The translations under genes were made by a program, and so were the position numbers. A stretch of 64,000 nucleotides of DNA from positions 1 to 64,000 of the forward strand of contig NZ_QJSR01000007.1 in NCBI RefSeq assembly GCF_003217095.1, in the 5' to 3' direction. The DNA comes from Rhizobium sp. PP-CC-3A-592 (lineage in GTDB: Bacteria; Pseudomonadota; Alphaproteobacteria; Rhizobiales; Rhizobiaceae). Below the pieces are notes generated by a model, which saw only the letters and a list, made by a program, of their open reading frames with translations, searched no databases and was not told where the DNA came from. Below, in pieces: positions 26,698-35,790 of the stretch (its first letter is position 1; every line of letters begins with the position of its first letter).

Positions 26698-28122
26698 TCA
26701 GGCGCCATTGGCAATGCGATGGGTTTCGAGCGGCGTGTGGCGGCTGAGGTTCTCGAAGCCGTCTTTCGTGACGACATACATGTCGCCGATATTGCAGCCA
26801 GCGGACAACGGCTCCAGCCATTGCGTATGCATCACGAACACCATCCCCTCCTCCAGCCTGTCGTAATTGTGCGAGGAGATGTTGAAGCTGTTCTGCCCGC
26901 CGGCCATGCCGACGGAGTGGCCCAGATTCGGGTTGTGCGGCCCCTCCGTCGCCGGGTAGAGGTGCATGAGCGTCCGGCCCTGCGCCTCCCAGTCGATATT
27001 CTTCACATATTGCCGGGGAACGAGGCGGGCGCTGCCATCCTCCATCGGCGCCCAGTTATAGGGCATACCGCGGGCCTCGGGTGAGGACAGCATACCGCGC
27101 GCGATCATCGGCGCGAAGGCGGCATTGTTGACGTCGCGCATCAGGGCGCCCGGCCGAATGAGCTTTTCCGCGCGCTTGACGCCCTCTGTGCAGGCGGCAA
27201 GCACCTCCTCCTGGCGGCTGGTGATGTCGCCGACCGCGATCATCCGCGCCGTCTGGGCGGTGTAGCCGCGATAGGTGACGTTGGAGATGTAGAGGTTGAT
27301 GAGATCGCCGGGGCGGACGATGTGGCCGTAGGGCTTGCCGCAATGGGTGCCGAATTCGTTGATGCCGATCTGGTAGCCGTCACCCGTTTCGCCCCCGAGC
27401 GACATCTGCGCGACGCTGAAGGCCGCGTAGATGTCGTGATCGGTCACACCGGGTCTCGCGACATGATAGGCGGCCTGGGTGCCGATGCTGGCCAGTTGCG
27501 CTGCGGCGCGAAACATCTCGATTTCGCGCGGCGAGCGGACTTTCTGCAGGCGGTCGAGGATGGGGTTGTCGGCAAGGAACTTCGCCTTGGGCAGAAGCTC
27601 CTCGAGCCCGGCCCAGAAGGTGAGCGAGGTCCGGTCGCCGATGCGGCCGATCTGGCCCTTGGCGAGGCCGAGAGCGCCCAGCAGTTCCGCGCATTTCTCC
27701 GCGGTCTTGATGACGCTGTCGCCCGGACGATCGGCATATTCCCGGCCGATGGGGCCGATCTGCCAGATGTCCTCGACGAGCACGGGTTCGCCGCCCGGCG
27801 GCAGGAGAACGGACTGGGTGAAGAAGGACAGAAGCGTCAGCGGCTTGTCTTCATCCGTCGGAATGATCAGCACGCCTTCGCGCATCCAGTCGCAGATATA
27901 GCGGAGATAGGCATTCGACGTGTGAAACCAGCCGACGCCGCCGGTGTGGACGATGAGGGCGTCGTGCCCGGCTTCCACCGCCTGCCGGCGGATTCGGCGC
28001 AGGCGCTCCTCGAACTCCTCGACGGGCAGCGGAAGGGGTGCGGAGAAATCGAAGTCGGGCGCGAAATCCGCAAGCAGCGATCCGATGCGGTAGGCGCCTG
28101 TCTGGGTCGGACGCATGTTCAT
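26698..28122 (-). CDS. Creatinase/M24-fold (pita-bread) protein lacking the metal ligands
   Basis: A 474-residue protein: an N-terminal creatinase/prolidase-type domain (about 30-185) and a C-terminal pita-bread domain (about 200-460, from LQKVRSPREIEMFRAAAQLA). Aligned by motif to metallo-aminopeptidases, the first Asp is Tyr278 (LINLYIS), the second Asp is Gln290 (RGYTAQTARM), the His is kept (His402, LGHSVGM), and the two Glu positions are His432 (VMHTQW) and Gly446 (CNIGDM). It therefore cannot hold the dimetal centre and should act, if at all, without metal, as creatinase and ectoine hydrolase do. A polyamine-type ABC transporter precedes it. Likely substrate: a creatine-, ectoine- or amidine-like solute (inference). 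Start ATG 28122 follows AAGGAAA. Confidence 0.83.
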   Translation of the reverse strand: MNMRPTQTGAYRIGSLLADFAPDFDFSAPLPLPVEEFEERLRRIRRQAVEAGHDALIVHTGGVGWFHTSNAYLRYICDWMREGVLIIPTDEDKPLTLLSFFTQSVLLPPGGEPVLVEDIWQIGPIGREYADRPGDSVIKTAEKCAELLGALGLAKGQIGRIGDRTSLTFWAGLEELLPKAKFLADNPILDRLQKVRSPREIEMFRAAAQLASIGTQAAYHVARPGVTDHDIYAAFSVAQMSLGGETGDGYQIGINEFGTHCGKPYGHIVRPGDLINLYISNVTYRGYTAQTARMIAVGDITSRQEEVLAACTEGVKRAEKLIRPGALMRDVNNAAFAPMIARGMLSSPEARGMPYNWAPMEDGSARLVPRQYVKNIDWEAQGRTLMHLYPATEGPHNPNLGHSVGMAGGQNSFNISSHNYDRLEEGMVFVMHTQWLEPLSAGCNIGDMYVVTKDGFENLSRHTPLETHRIANGA

Positions 28123-28164
28123 GAGCAATTTCCTTGGACGTTTGGCAAAGTTTGAAAGAGTGGA

Positions 28165-28986
28165 TCAAGCCTGTTTCGCCGGCGCGAGCACGCGCCGTGC
28201 GACGAGCATCACCACGAGGGTCAGGCCAATGAGGATGCCGGAGATGGCGGCGACGCGGACATCCAGCGATTCCTCGATCAGAGCGAACATGCGCAGCGGC
28301 AGCACCGTCGTCTGCGCATCGGCAAGGAAGAGCGAGACCGAGACATTGTCGAGCGACTGTATGAAGACGAGGAAGGCGCCGGCGAGAATGCCCGGCATCA
28401 GAAGCGGGATCGTCACGCGGCGCAGTGTCGTGAACCAGGACGCGCCCATGACGGTCGATGCCTCCGCCAGCGACGGGTTGAGCCCCTGCGCCACGACGGA
28501 TGCGGCGCGGTACATCAGGGGGCCGAACACCACGATATGGCCGGTGACCGTCAACCAGAGCGATGGCTGGAGACCGACGAAGTTCGCGACGATGAGGGCG
28601 GCGAGGCCATAGACGAGGCTCGGGAGAACGAGCGGCGCCAGAAGCAGAGGCTCGATGGTACCGACGGTGCTGCGCCGCATCCGCGTCATGCCGATGGTGG
28701 CGGGTACGGCGAAGAGGAGCGCGCCGAGCACGGCAAGGCCGGCGATCTTCAGCGAGTTCCAGGCGGCGGCATGTTCGGTCGCCGAGCGGACGGGATCGAG
28801 CAGGGCCTCGTACCAGCGGAACGAAAAACCTTCCGGCGGGTATTTGAGCGTCTGTCCCGAGGTGAACGACATCGTCAGCGCGATGACGATGGGGGCGACG
28901 AGATAGCCGACGCAGAGGCTGCCGAAGCCGAAGACGAAGGCCTTGTAGAGCAGAGCTGGAACCGGATTTTCCTTCATGTCACGCAT
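28165..28986 (-). CDS. Polyamine-type ABC transporter permease (PotC type)
   Basis: A 273-residue six-helix permease of the spermidine/putrescine (POPT) class. The cytoplasmic EAA loop reads LAEASTVMGASWFTTLRRVT near residue 170, and the final helix ends in VLAPAKQA. The ATG at 28986 overlaps the end of the upstream permease gene by eight bases. It forms the permease heterodimer with the 28979-29806 product. The M24-fold gene follows 42 bases downstream. Confidence 0.9.
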   Translation of the reverse strand: MRDMKENPVPALLYKAFVFGFGSLCVGYLVAPIVIALTMSFTSGQTLKYPPEGFSFRWYEALLDPVRSATEHAAAWNSLKIAGLAVLGALLFAVPATIGMTRMRRSTVGTIEPLLLAPLVLPSLVYGLAALIVANFVGLQPSLWLTVTGHIVVFGPLMYRAASVVAQGLNPSLAEASTVMGASWFTTLRRVTIPLLMPGILAGAFLVFIQSLDNVSVSLFLADAQTTVLPLRMFALIEESLDVRVAAISGILIGLTLVVMLVARRVLAPAKQA

Positions 28987-29806
28987 GGCCGACCAGCCTC
29001 CTGTGGCGGGAAATCATCGTCATGGCGACCAGAAGGCAGCCGGTGGAAATAAGCAGGACGACCGCGATGGCAGAGGCGAGCGGCCAGTCGAACAAGGTGC
29101 CGACCTCGCGGTAGATGAGCTGCGGCACGTAGACATTGCGCGCACCGCCGATGACGGCTTGCGTGACGAAGGAGCTGCTGGTGCTGGCAAAGACCAGGAT
29201 CCACCCGGCGAGCAGCCCCGGCAGCATCAGGGGCAGAAGCACGGTGACGAGAATGCGCCACGGGCCGGCGCCGGAAACCTGCGCGGCTTCGGTGAACTGC
29301 ACGGGCGTGCACGAGAGGATGGCGATCAGCGGCAGGATGATCAGCGGCAGGTCGATCTGGCACATGGCCATCAGCAGCCCGAACTCCGTGAACATCAGGC
29401 TGATCGGACTACCGGTCAGCCCCAGCGCCATCAAGGTTTCACTGATCGGCCCCTGCCGGCCGAGAATGACGATCCAGGCGAAGGTGCGCACGACATTGCT
29501 GGTGAGCATGGGGATGAGCGTGAGGAAGATGATGACCTGGCGGGCGGTGCGGCCGCTGTGCCAGTAGAGCAGCGCGATGGGCACGCCGAGCAAGGTCGTG
29601 CCCACCACCGTTTCCAGCCCGAGCCTCGCCGTGGAGACGAGCACCCGGAAATTGAACGCATCGCCGAAGAAGCGACCGTAATGTTCGACGGTCGCCCCGC
29701 CAGGCCCGGAGAAACTGAAGCCCACGAGGACGGCGAGCGGCGTCGCGAAGAACGCCACCGATAGCAGGAGCATCGGCACGACATAGGGGAAACCGCTCGC
29801 CTTCAT
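28979..29806 (-). CDS. Polyamine-type ABC transporter permease (PotB type)
   Basis: A 275-residue membrane protein. The EAA loop reads FTEAAQVSGAGPWRILVTVL near residue 170, and six hydrophobic segments are present. It lies 12 bases after the solute-binding protein gene and overlaps the partner permease. Class assignment to the POPT/spermidine family rests on the gene set (PotD-like SBP, PotA-like ATPase); the actual cargo may be an opine, betaine or amidino compound. Confidence 0.9.
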   Translation of the reverse strand: MKASGFPYVVPMLLLSVAFFATPLAVLVGFSFSGPGGATVEHYGRFFGDAFNFRVLVSTARLGLETVVGTTLLGVPIALLYWHSGRTARQVIIFLTLIPMLTSNVVRTFAWIVILGRQGPISETLMALGLTGSPISLMFTEFGLLMAMCQIDLPLIILPLIAILSCTPVQFTEAAQVSGAGPWRILVTVLLPLMLPGLLAGWILVFASTSSSFVTQAVIGGARNVYVPQLIYREVGTLFDWPLASAIAVVLLISTGCLLVAMTMISRHRRLVGHA

Positions 29807-29818
29807 AATCTCTGCTCC

Positions 29819-30859
29819 TCAGCCGGCGACCAAGGCGTCGAAGGTGCGGATCCACGCCGCACGGTTCTTGTTGATCGCCGCCCAGTCCGGGTAGACCATC
29901 TTGGAGAGCTGATCGCGGGTAACGTAGGCTTCGATGCCCGGTGTCAGCGCGACCTCCTTGTTGGTCGGGAACATCTCGGTCGGCGGCATCTTCAGGATGT
30001 CCTGCGCGGCCTTCGAGATCGCGGCGTCCATGTAGGCATAAGCCGCGTCGAGGTTTTTGGCGCCCTTGGTCAAGTGGATGTTGACGGGGGCGGCCGGCGA
30101 GCCGGTCTCCGGCTGCACGAATTCCGCATTCATGCCGAGCGACTTCAGCCGCGCGACGTTGCCGGTCGAGCACATGAACACGGCGATCTCGCCCTGCTGG
30201 AACAGCGTCATCTGGTGGTTGGTGCTGTCGACCACTCCCTGCAACTGCTCCGGATGATCCTTGAAGAGCTTGAACACAGCATCCATGTCGTTCGGGCCGG
30301 TGCCGAAGATTTTCGCCATCTCGGTATAGGCCATGACGGCGGTGTTGGAGGCAAAGCCGGTCCAGGAGACCTTGCCCTGGTAGGCCGGGTTCTCGAACAG
30401 GTCGCGATAACCCTTGGGCTTCGGCACCATGTCCGGATTGTAGGCGATACCGTTGACCTCGATGGTGACGGTCGGGCCGTATTCGCCCTGGAAGGCGGGG
30501 TCGAGCATGGCCCAGTTCTTCAGCCGACTGGGATCGATCTTCTGGATCAGGTCGTTCTCGATGGCTGTGGCCATCTGGCCGGGCGACATCAGGAGCGTGT
30601 CGTAGGGCGGATTGCCGGGGCTCGCCATGACCTTGGCGAGCTGGTCCTGCGCCATGGCCGGGGCAACCGTCAGCCCGAAGCCCTCCGCCTCGAGAATGGG
30701 GGTCAGCGCCTTGCGGTAGCCGTCCTCCCAGTTGCCCGGGAAGGTCGCGGCGATCGCCGTGCCGCCGGCGGCGCGGACGGAAAATGGCAATGCTGCCGAT
30801 GCGGCAACGCCGGCGGCAAGCATGCCGAAATGGCGGCGGCTGAGTTTGAAGTCATGCAT
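29819..30859 (-). CDS. Extracellular solute-binding protein (PotD type) with Tat-like signal
   Basis: A 346-residue binding protein. The N-terminus LSRRHFGMLAAGVAASAALP carries a twin-arginine motif and hydrophobic stretch, so Tat export is likely. The mature part begins at AGGTAIAATFPGNWED and has the family 1/POPT features WTGFASNTAVMAYTEM and AAYAYMDAAISKAAQD. Start: ATG 30859 is nine bases after AGAGG; a GTG at 30868 is too close to it. It lies between the ATPase gene and the permease genes, all co-directional. Confidence 0.88.
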   Translation of the reverse strand: MHDFKLSRRHFGMLAAGVAASAALPFSVRAAGGTAIAATFPGNWEDGYRKALTPILEAEGFGLTVAPAMAQDQLAKVMASPGNPPYDTLLMSPGQMATAIENDLIQKIDPSRLKNWAMLDPAFQGEYGPTVTIEVNGIAYNPDMVPKPKGYRDLFENPAYQGKVSWTGFASNTAVMAYTEMAKIFGTGPNDMDAVFKLFKDHPEQLQGVVDSTNHQMTLFQQGEIAVFMCSTGNVARLKSLGMNAEFVQPETGSPAAPVNIHLTKGAKNLDAAYAYMDAAISKAAQDILKMPPTEMFPTNKEVALTPGIEAYVTRDQLSKMVYPDWAAINKNRAAWIRTFDALVAG

Positions 30860-30877
30860 GATGTTCACCTCTGTTGA

Positions 30878-32002
30878 TTAGTGTTCTGACGACGGCATGG
30901 TTTCCGGCACGGCCGGAAAGACGTGACACCTCGCAGTGTCGATCTTGGCAAAGACCGTCATCCCCGGCTCGGGGATGACGGTGGCGGGACCGCGCACTTC
31001 GGCGGCGCGAAGACCGGAGCCGTCAGTGAGCACCATGTCGTGTACCAGCGACGGCCCGAGCGGCACGGAAACCGTGACGGTTGCCGGAAGCGTGTTCTCG
31101 CCCGGCTGCGACGACAGACGTACCTCTTCCGGACGGACGGTGACCGTGACTTTGGAGCCGACGGTGAAGTTCAGACGGCGCGGCAGGCGGATGGATGCCC
31201 CATTATTGAGAGCGATCCCGGTGCTTTCACCGTCCAGCCCGGCGACCGTGCCATGCAGCATGTTGGCCTGCCCGATGAAGGTGTTGACAAACAGGGTTTT
31301 TGGCCGGTCGTAGACGGCCATCGGCGTGTCGATCTGCTCGACATTGCCCTTGTTCATCAGCACCAGACGGTTGGCGAGGCTTTGCGCCTCCTCCTGGTCA
31401 TGGGTGACGATGAGCGTGGTAATGCCGAGCGTCTTCTGCAGATGGAGAAGCTCGACCTGCAGGTCGAAGCGCAGCGCCCGGTCGAGCGCGCCGAAGGGCT
31501 CATCGAGCAGCAGCAGAGAGGGTCTTGCCGCAATGGCGCGCGCCACGGCCACACGTTGTTGCTGCCCGCCCGAAAGTTCGCGCGGCAACCGGTTGCCGTA
31601 GCCATCGAGGCGAACAAGTGCCAGCATCTCCTCGACGCGCGCCTTGCGCTCGACGCGCGGCACCTTCTGGCAGGCCAGGGGATAGGCAATGTTTTCCGCA
31701 ACGGTCAGATGCGGGAAGAGCGCATAGTTCTGGAAGACCATGCCGATGCCGCGCGACCGCGCCGAGATATGGGCGAGATCGTCATCGCCGAGAATAATCT
31801 TGCCGGTTTTCGGCTGGATGAGCCCGGCAATGGCGCGCAACACCGTCGACTTGCCGCAGCCGCTCGGACCCAGCAGCGCGACGATCTCGCCCGCCTCGAC
31901 GTCGAAGGAGATGTCGCTCACGGCGTTCTGGCCGCCATAGCTGTGGGTGACCCCGCGAACGCTGAGCCGCTTGCGATCTGCCATTGTTGCGATGTCCGGC
32001 AT
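30878..32002 (-). CDS. Polyamine-type ABC transporter ATP-binding protein (PotA type)
   Basis: A 374-residue ATPase. Walker A GPSGCGKS at 45-52, Q-loop GMVFQNYALFPHLTV, signature [15 protein letters not shown], Walker B LLLLDEPFGALD, H-loop THDQEEAQSLA, and a C-terminal TOBE domain from about 280. Start: ATG 32002 is preceded by CAGGGAAG; an upstream ATG at 32104 would add 34 residues of low-complexity sequence and has no ribosome-binding site. First gene of the operon 32002 to 26022; its promoter must lie in the AT-rich spacer to 32611. Confidence 0.9.
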   Translation of the reverse strand: MPDIATMADRKRLSVRGVTHSYGGQNAVSDISFDVEAGEIVALLGPSGCGKSTVLRAIAGLIQPKTGKIILGDDDLAHISARSRGIGMVFQNYALFPHLTVAENIAYPLACQKVPRVERKARVEEMLALVRLDGYGNRLPRELSGGQQQRVAVARAIAARPSLLLLDEPFGALDRALRFDLQVELLHLQKTLGITTLIVTHDQEEAQSLANRLVLMNKGNVEQIDTPMAVYDRPKTLFVNTFIGQANMLHGTVAGLDGESTGIALNNGASIRLPRRLNFTVGSKVTVTVRPEEVRLSSQPGENTLPATVTVSVPLGPSLVHDMVLTDGSGLRAAEVRGPATVIPEPGMTVFAKIDTARCHVFPAVPETMPSSEH

Positions 32003-32610
32003 CGGGCTTCCCTGTTCTGGCGTTGCGACGATCGACAGCCCGTTCCACGTCCCGGTAGGGCGTGAAGGCGTTTGCGACGGGCGTGTTGCTTCGATCGTGT
32101 TCATGCAAAGGCAGCTGCAAGGGGTGTGCCAAACGCGTCAGACGCCGGAAAAAATCTCCCATCAACCTAATTTTAATACGATATTTATGATTCGCATACT
32201 TTCGCATATTTGTTCGTAATTAAAATATCAAAGATTATTTTAAATGCATATGGGCATCATTTGATCATTATTGTGTATTTTATAAGCATTTCGACACCTG
32301 CCCGAACCGGGCGCAATCATCCGTCGTCCCTCTGAAACCCCTCGTGAACGTCACATGGCAGATGCGCCAGTTCCCTGCATGAATGAACATTGCCCGGCAT
32401 CCTGCCTTCAAAAACGCGCTAACGATCAAAAAACAAGCAATATCTGTGCGAATTTTTATTCGCATATATTTCCGTAACTTCTATCGTTTGCGCGACGGAT
32501 TAAAATAATCGATTTAATTTCAGACCCTTACCGGCCCATATGAAAAGCTGGCATGGCATTTGCTTTGATACATTCGAGACTTAACAATCGGAATCGTCAA
32601 AGGGCATCCC
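32003..32610. promoter_or_regulatory. AT-rich divergent regulatory spacer with repeated TTCGCATA motif
   Basis: This 608-base stretch has no convincing gene and is far more AT-rich than its surroundings. It separates two divergent transport operons. The octamer TTCGCATA occurs at 32191-32198 and 32201-32208, one helical turn apart, and again at 32459-32466, where it is the right half of an inverted repeat TGCGAAT-TTTT-ATTCGCA (32447-32464). These are candidate sites for one regulator controlling both sides; the GntR/FCD protein at 35791 is the nearest unassigned regulator. The binding protein is a guess. Confidence 0.55.
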
Positions 32611-33543
32611 ATGAAAAACGTGCAGACACTTATGAAGGCAGGCCTGGCATGCGTGGTGATGTCGCTTTCGGCAGCATCCGCGCTGGCTGCGGAAGGCGCG
32701 GCCGTGAAGATGGTACCGGAGACGGACATCGCGAAACTGCCGGGCGTCGCTCTTACGCAGACGCTGGCGGATGCCCTGCCAGCAGACATCAAGAAGGCCG
32801 GCGTTCTTAAGGTCGCGACCGACCTGACCCCGCCGATCAGCTTCCACAGCGACGAGGGCAAGCTGGTGGGCATCGATGCCGACCTCGCGGCGGCCCTCGG
32901 TGTCATCCTCGGCGTCGAGATCCGGATGACCGATGTCGGGGCGGGTGCGGCGATCGTGCCCTCGATCCTGTCGAAGCGCTTCGACATCTCGATTTCCGGC
33001 ATCAATGACGATCCGGAACTGCAGAAGCAGGTCGATGTCATCGACTATATGTTCGACGCAACGACGATCATGACGATCAAGGACAACCCGCTCGGTATTA
33101 AGGACATGGGCGATCTCTGCGGCAAGAAGGTCGCGGTTCCCGTCGGCACCTTCCAGGGCAAGCTGGTCGAGGCTGCCTCTGCGAAATGCGCGACGCCGAT
33201 CGATATCATGTCCATACCGAAAATGCCGGACGTTCTGCAGGCCGTGCGCACCGGCCGGGCGGATGCGACCGTGAACGGCTATGCCACGAGCGTCTATACG
33301 ACAGCAAACCAGACCGGCAAAGGCAAGGGCCTGCAGGCGCTGCCGGATGTGCGGCTCGCCGTCGGCTATCTCGGCATGCTGACCTCCAAGGACAATCCGG
33401 AGCTGCGCGACACGGTCGTCGCGGCCCTGCAGCAGATGGTCGACAGCGGCGCTTACCAGACCATCATGACGAAGTGGGGCCTCGGCCCGCTCGCGGTGAA
33501 GACCATCAAGGTCAACGACGCCGCCAACATGCCGGTGGAATGA
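32611..33543 (+). CDS. Polar amino acid-type ABC transporter substrate-binding protein
   Basis: A 310-residue family 3 solute-binding protein. A signal peptide (AGLACVVMSLSAASALAA) precedes the mature region, which begins near AEGAAVKMV. Typical segments are GVLKVATDLTPPISFHSDEG, KLVGIDADLAAALGVILGVE and LCGKKVAVPVGTFQGKLVEA. It is followed after four bases by a single permease gene, with no ATPase gene in the module. The ligand is likely a charged or polar amino acid or a related solute. Confidence 0.88.
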   Translation: MKNVQTLMKAGLACVVMSLSAASALAAEGAAVKMVPETDIAKLPGVALTQTLADALPADIKKAGVLKVATDLTPPISFHSDEGKLVGIDADLAAALGVILGVEIRMTDVGAGAAIVPSILSKRFDISISGINDDPELQKQVDVIDYMFDATTIMTIKDNPLGIKDMGDLCGKKVAVPVGTFQGKLVEAASAKCATPIDIMSIPKMPDVLQAVRTGRADATVNGYATSVYTTANQTGKGKGLQALPDVRLAVGYLGMLTSKDNPELRDTVVAALQQMVDSGAYQTIMTKWGLGPLAVKTIKVNDAANMPVE

Positions 33544-33547
33544 GCCC

Positions 33548-34414
33548 ATGTCCCTGTTTGCGGCTCCCCCCATCTCCCTTCACCTCGCACCCCCCGCCGT
33601 CAGGTCGATCCGGTGGGGGCAGCTTCTGACAGGGACCGGCGCGATCCTCGTGCTGGCGGTCTTCGCGATGATCGTGGCGCAGAGCCAGAGCATCCAGTGG
33701 GCTGAAATCCCGCGCTATCTCGTTCACCCCTCGATTTTGCGGGGGGTGGTGCTGACTCTGCAGCTGACGGCGGGCGCAATGATCTTCGGCATCGCGCTCG
33801 GCTGCATCCTCGCGCTGATGGCAACTTCCAAAAATCTCGTTCTGAAGGTCATCGCCGCGGCATTCGTCTGGTGGTTCCGGGGCGTGCCGCTGATCGTGCA
33901 GATCTTCTTCTGGTTCAATATCGCCCTCTTCATCCCGCAGGTCGGGATCGGCGATTACAGCATCTCGATCAACGATCTGGTCACTCCGACCTTCGCCGGC
34001 TTCCTTGCGCTCGGTCTGCATGAAGCCGCGAACATGTCGGAGATCATCCGCGCAGGGTTGGTCGCCGTCGACAAAGGCCAGCGCGAGGCGGCAACCGCCC
34101 TTGGGCTGAAGCCGCGGCAGACGTTCCAGACCGTCATTCTGCCGCAGGCGGCGCGCCTCATCGTGCCACCGACCGGCAATCAGGCCATCGGCATGCTGAA
34201 GGCAAGCGCCATCGTCTCCGTCATCGGCATGCAGGACCTGCTGACGCAGGCACAGGCGATCTACGCCCGCAACTTCCTCGTCATCGAACTCCTGTTCGTC
34301 GCCTCCATCTGGTACCTCGCCATCACCACCGTCGCCTCGGTCGGCCAGCATTATCTCGAAAAAAGCCTTCAGCCGAAGAACCGCAGCGCGACGACCGCGC
34401 CGGCACGGGCGTGA
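33548..34414 (+). CDS. Polar amino acid-type ABC transporter permease (HisM/GlnP type)
   Basis: A 288-residue permease. After a proline-rich N-terminal tail and first helix it has the HisMQ-type region ILRGVVLTLQLTAGAMIFGI, WWFRGVPLIVQIFFWF, the EAA loop KGQREAATALGLKPRQTFQT and NQAIGMLKASAIVSVIGMQD. Only one permease gene is present, so it may work as a homodimer. The ATPase must come from elsewhere; the ATPase at 37498-38277 is the nearest candidate (inference). Confidence 0.9.
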   Translation: MSLFAAPPISLHLAPPAVRSIRWGQLLTGTGAILVLAVFAMIVAQSQSIQWAEIPRYLVHPSILRGVVLTLQLTAGAMIFGIALGCILALMATSKNLVLKVIAAAFVWWFRGVPLIVQIFFWFNIALFIPQVGIGDYSISINDLVTPTFAGFLALGLHEAANMSEIIRAGLVAVDKGQREAATALGLKPRQTFQTVILPQAARLIVPPTGNQAIGMLKASAIVSVIGMQDLLTQAQAIYARNFLVIELLFVASIWYLAITTVASVGQHYLEKSLQPKNRSATTAPARA

Positions 34415-34488
34415 TCCCCCTCACCCACGACACCCATAAGACGCCACCGAAGTGCGTGGCATCCGGAAACACAAAAAGGACGTTCGAC

Positions 34489-35619
34489 ATGAAACTCGGA
34501 ATCGACAGCATCAAGCTGCCCCAATCGAAGATGCGCGGACCGCTTGCCAGCCTCGACCACGTGAAGAAGCTGGGGCTAGCCGGCATCTTCTTCAGCACCG
34601 CGCTGGACATGAGCGCGACGCTCGACCCCGGCGCCCTGCGCGACATCCGCGCCAAGGCCGACGATCTCGACCTTTACCTTGAAAGCGGCATCGGCAAGAT
34701 CAATCCCTATTGCAGCGCCGAGGAACCGGCGCTGCGGGCGGCGGGCGGCGGCGATATCATCGCCGGCTTCACCCGCATGATCGAGGCGAGTGCGGCGATC
34801 GGTTGCTTCGAGCTTTGGGTCGCGCCGGGCAATTTTAAATCCGAATATCGCGGCCGGCTGGCGAACGACCGGTTTCGCACGGATGTAAGCTGGCAGGACC
34901 AACTGGACGGGATGGAGAAGGTGCTGCGGAAGCTGGCGCCGGTCGCCCGTGCCCATGGCGCGCACATGAACATCGAGACCCATGACGAGATCACGTCATT
35001 TGAAATCCTGCGGCTGATCGAGAAGGTCGGTGAGGACTGCGTCGGCGTGGTCTTCGATACGGCGAACGGCCTGCAACGCGGCGAGCATCCGGTCTTCGCT
35101 GCCCGCCGCCTCGCCCCGTATATCCGCCAGACGCATATCAAGGATGCCTATGTCGGGCGGGCGCCCGGCGGCCTCGATTTCCAGACCCGCCCCTGCGGCG
35201 GCGGCATCGTCGATTTCGCCACCATCCTGCCGATCCTCGCCGACGCCAACCCGGCCCTCAACCTCTCGCTCGAAGTCGCCCAGTCCGTCGAGGACAAGCC
35301 GCGCCGCGCCAATCCGCGTCAGTGCATCGAGATCGACGACCCGACCTGGCGCGCAGGCCATCCCGATCTGACAGAGGACGAGCTCGCCGCCTACATGGCG
35401 ATGGTGGATACCTACGAGGCGCGGGTAAAGTCGGGCGCGATGCGGGACTGGGAGGCCTATGAAGCCAGCCAATACGGCTATCCGACCTATGAGAACCAGT
35501 CCTATGGGTTCAATGCCGCCATCGGCTTCATCCAGCAGTCGGCCGACCACATCCGCTCGATCTGCCGGGACAAGAGCATCGCCCTCGCCTCCCCCGAGGC
35601 AAAGCAACAAGCGGCCTGA
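34489..35619 (+). CDS. Sugar phosphate isomerase/epimerase family TIM-barrel protein
   Basis: A 376-residue xylose-isomerase-like TIM barrel. Family features include MNIETHDEITSFEILRLIEK, VGVVFDTANGLQRGEHP, IRQTHIKDAYVGRAPGG and LSLEVAQSVEDKP, where the Glu, Asp, His and Glu residues fit metal-site positions. It is longer than the usual 280-residue members, with an extra C-terminal 80 residues (YEASQYGYPTYENQSYGFNA). Start: ATG 34489 after AAAAGGACG; an earlier in-frame ATG at 34411 lacks support. It follows the amino-acid-type transporter genes and probably acts on their cargo; the reaction is unknown. Confidence 0.75.
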   Translation: MKLGIDSIKLPQSKMRGPLASLDHVKKLGLAGIFFSTALDMSATLDPGALRDIRAKADDLDLYLESGIGKINPYCSAEEPALRAAGGGDIIAGFTRMIEASAAIGCFELWVAPGNFKSEYRGRLANDRFRTDVSWQDQLDGMEKVLRKLAPVARAHGAHMNIETHDEITSFEILRLIEKVGEDCVGVVFDTANGLQRGEHPVFAARRLAPYIRQTHIKDAYVGRAPGGLDFQTRPCGGGIVDFATILPILADANPALNLSLEVAQSVEDKPRRANPRQCIEIDDPTWRAGHPDLTEDELAAYMAMVDTYEARVKSGAMRDWEAYEASQYGYPTYENQSYGFNAAIGFIQQSADHIRSICRDKSIALASPEAKQQAA

Positions 35620-35790
35620 TTGTCGCTCCGGATGTCGGGCGCGCAAACGGCGTCCGACATCCGGAGCGTTCCTTTGGATTGTGCGATATGCGCAGGAACA
35701 TTCTTATGGAAAATATAACGACATAGGGATATCTGGAACGAAGGGCTACCATCGTTCGGCAAGCCATACAGACGTGATGTGGAGACCCCC

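Noticed and set aside
35735-35756. GGAAC...CGTT resembling an EcfG general-stress promoter before the GntR gene
   Set aside because: The spacer is only 13 bases instead of about 16-17; GAACGA/TCGTTC is more simply a short inverted repeat.
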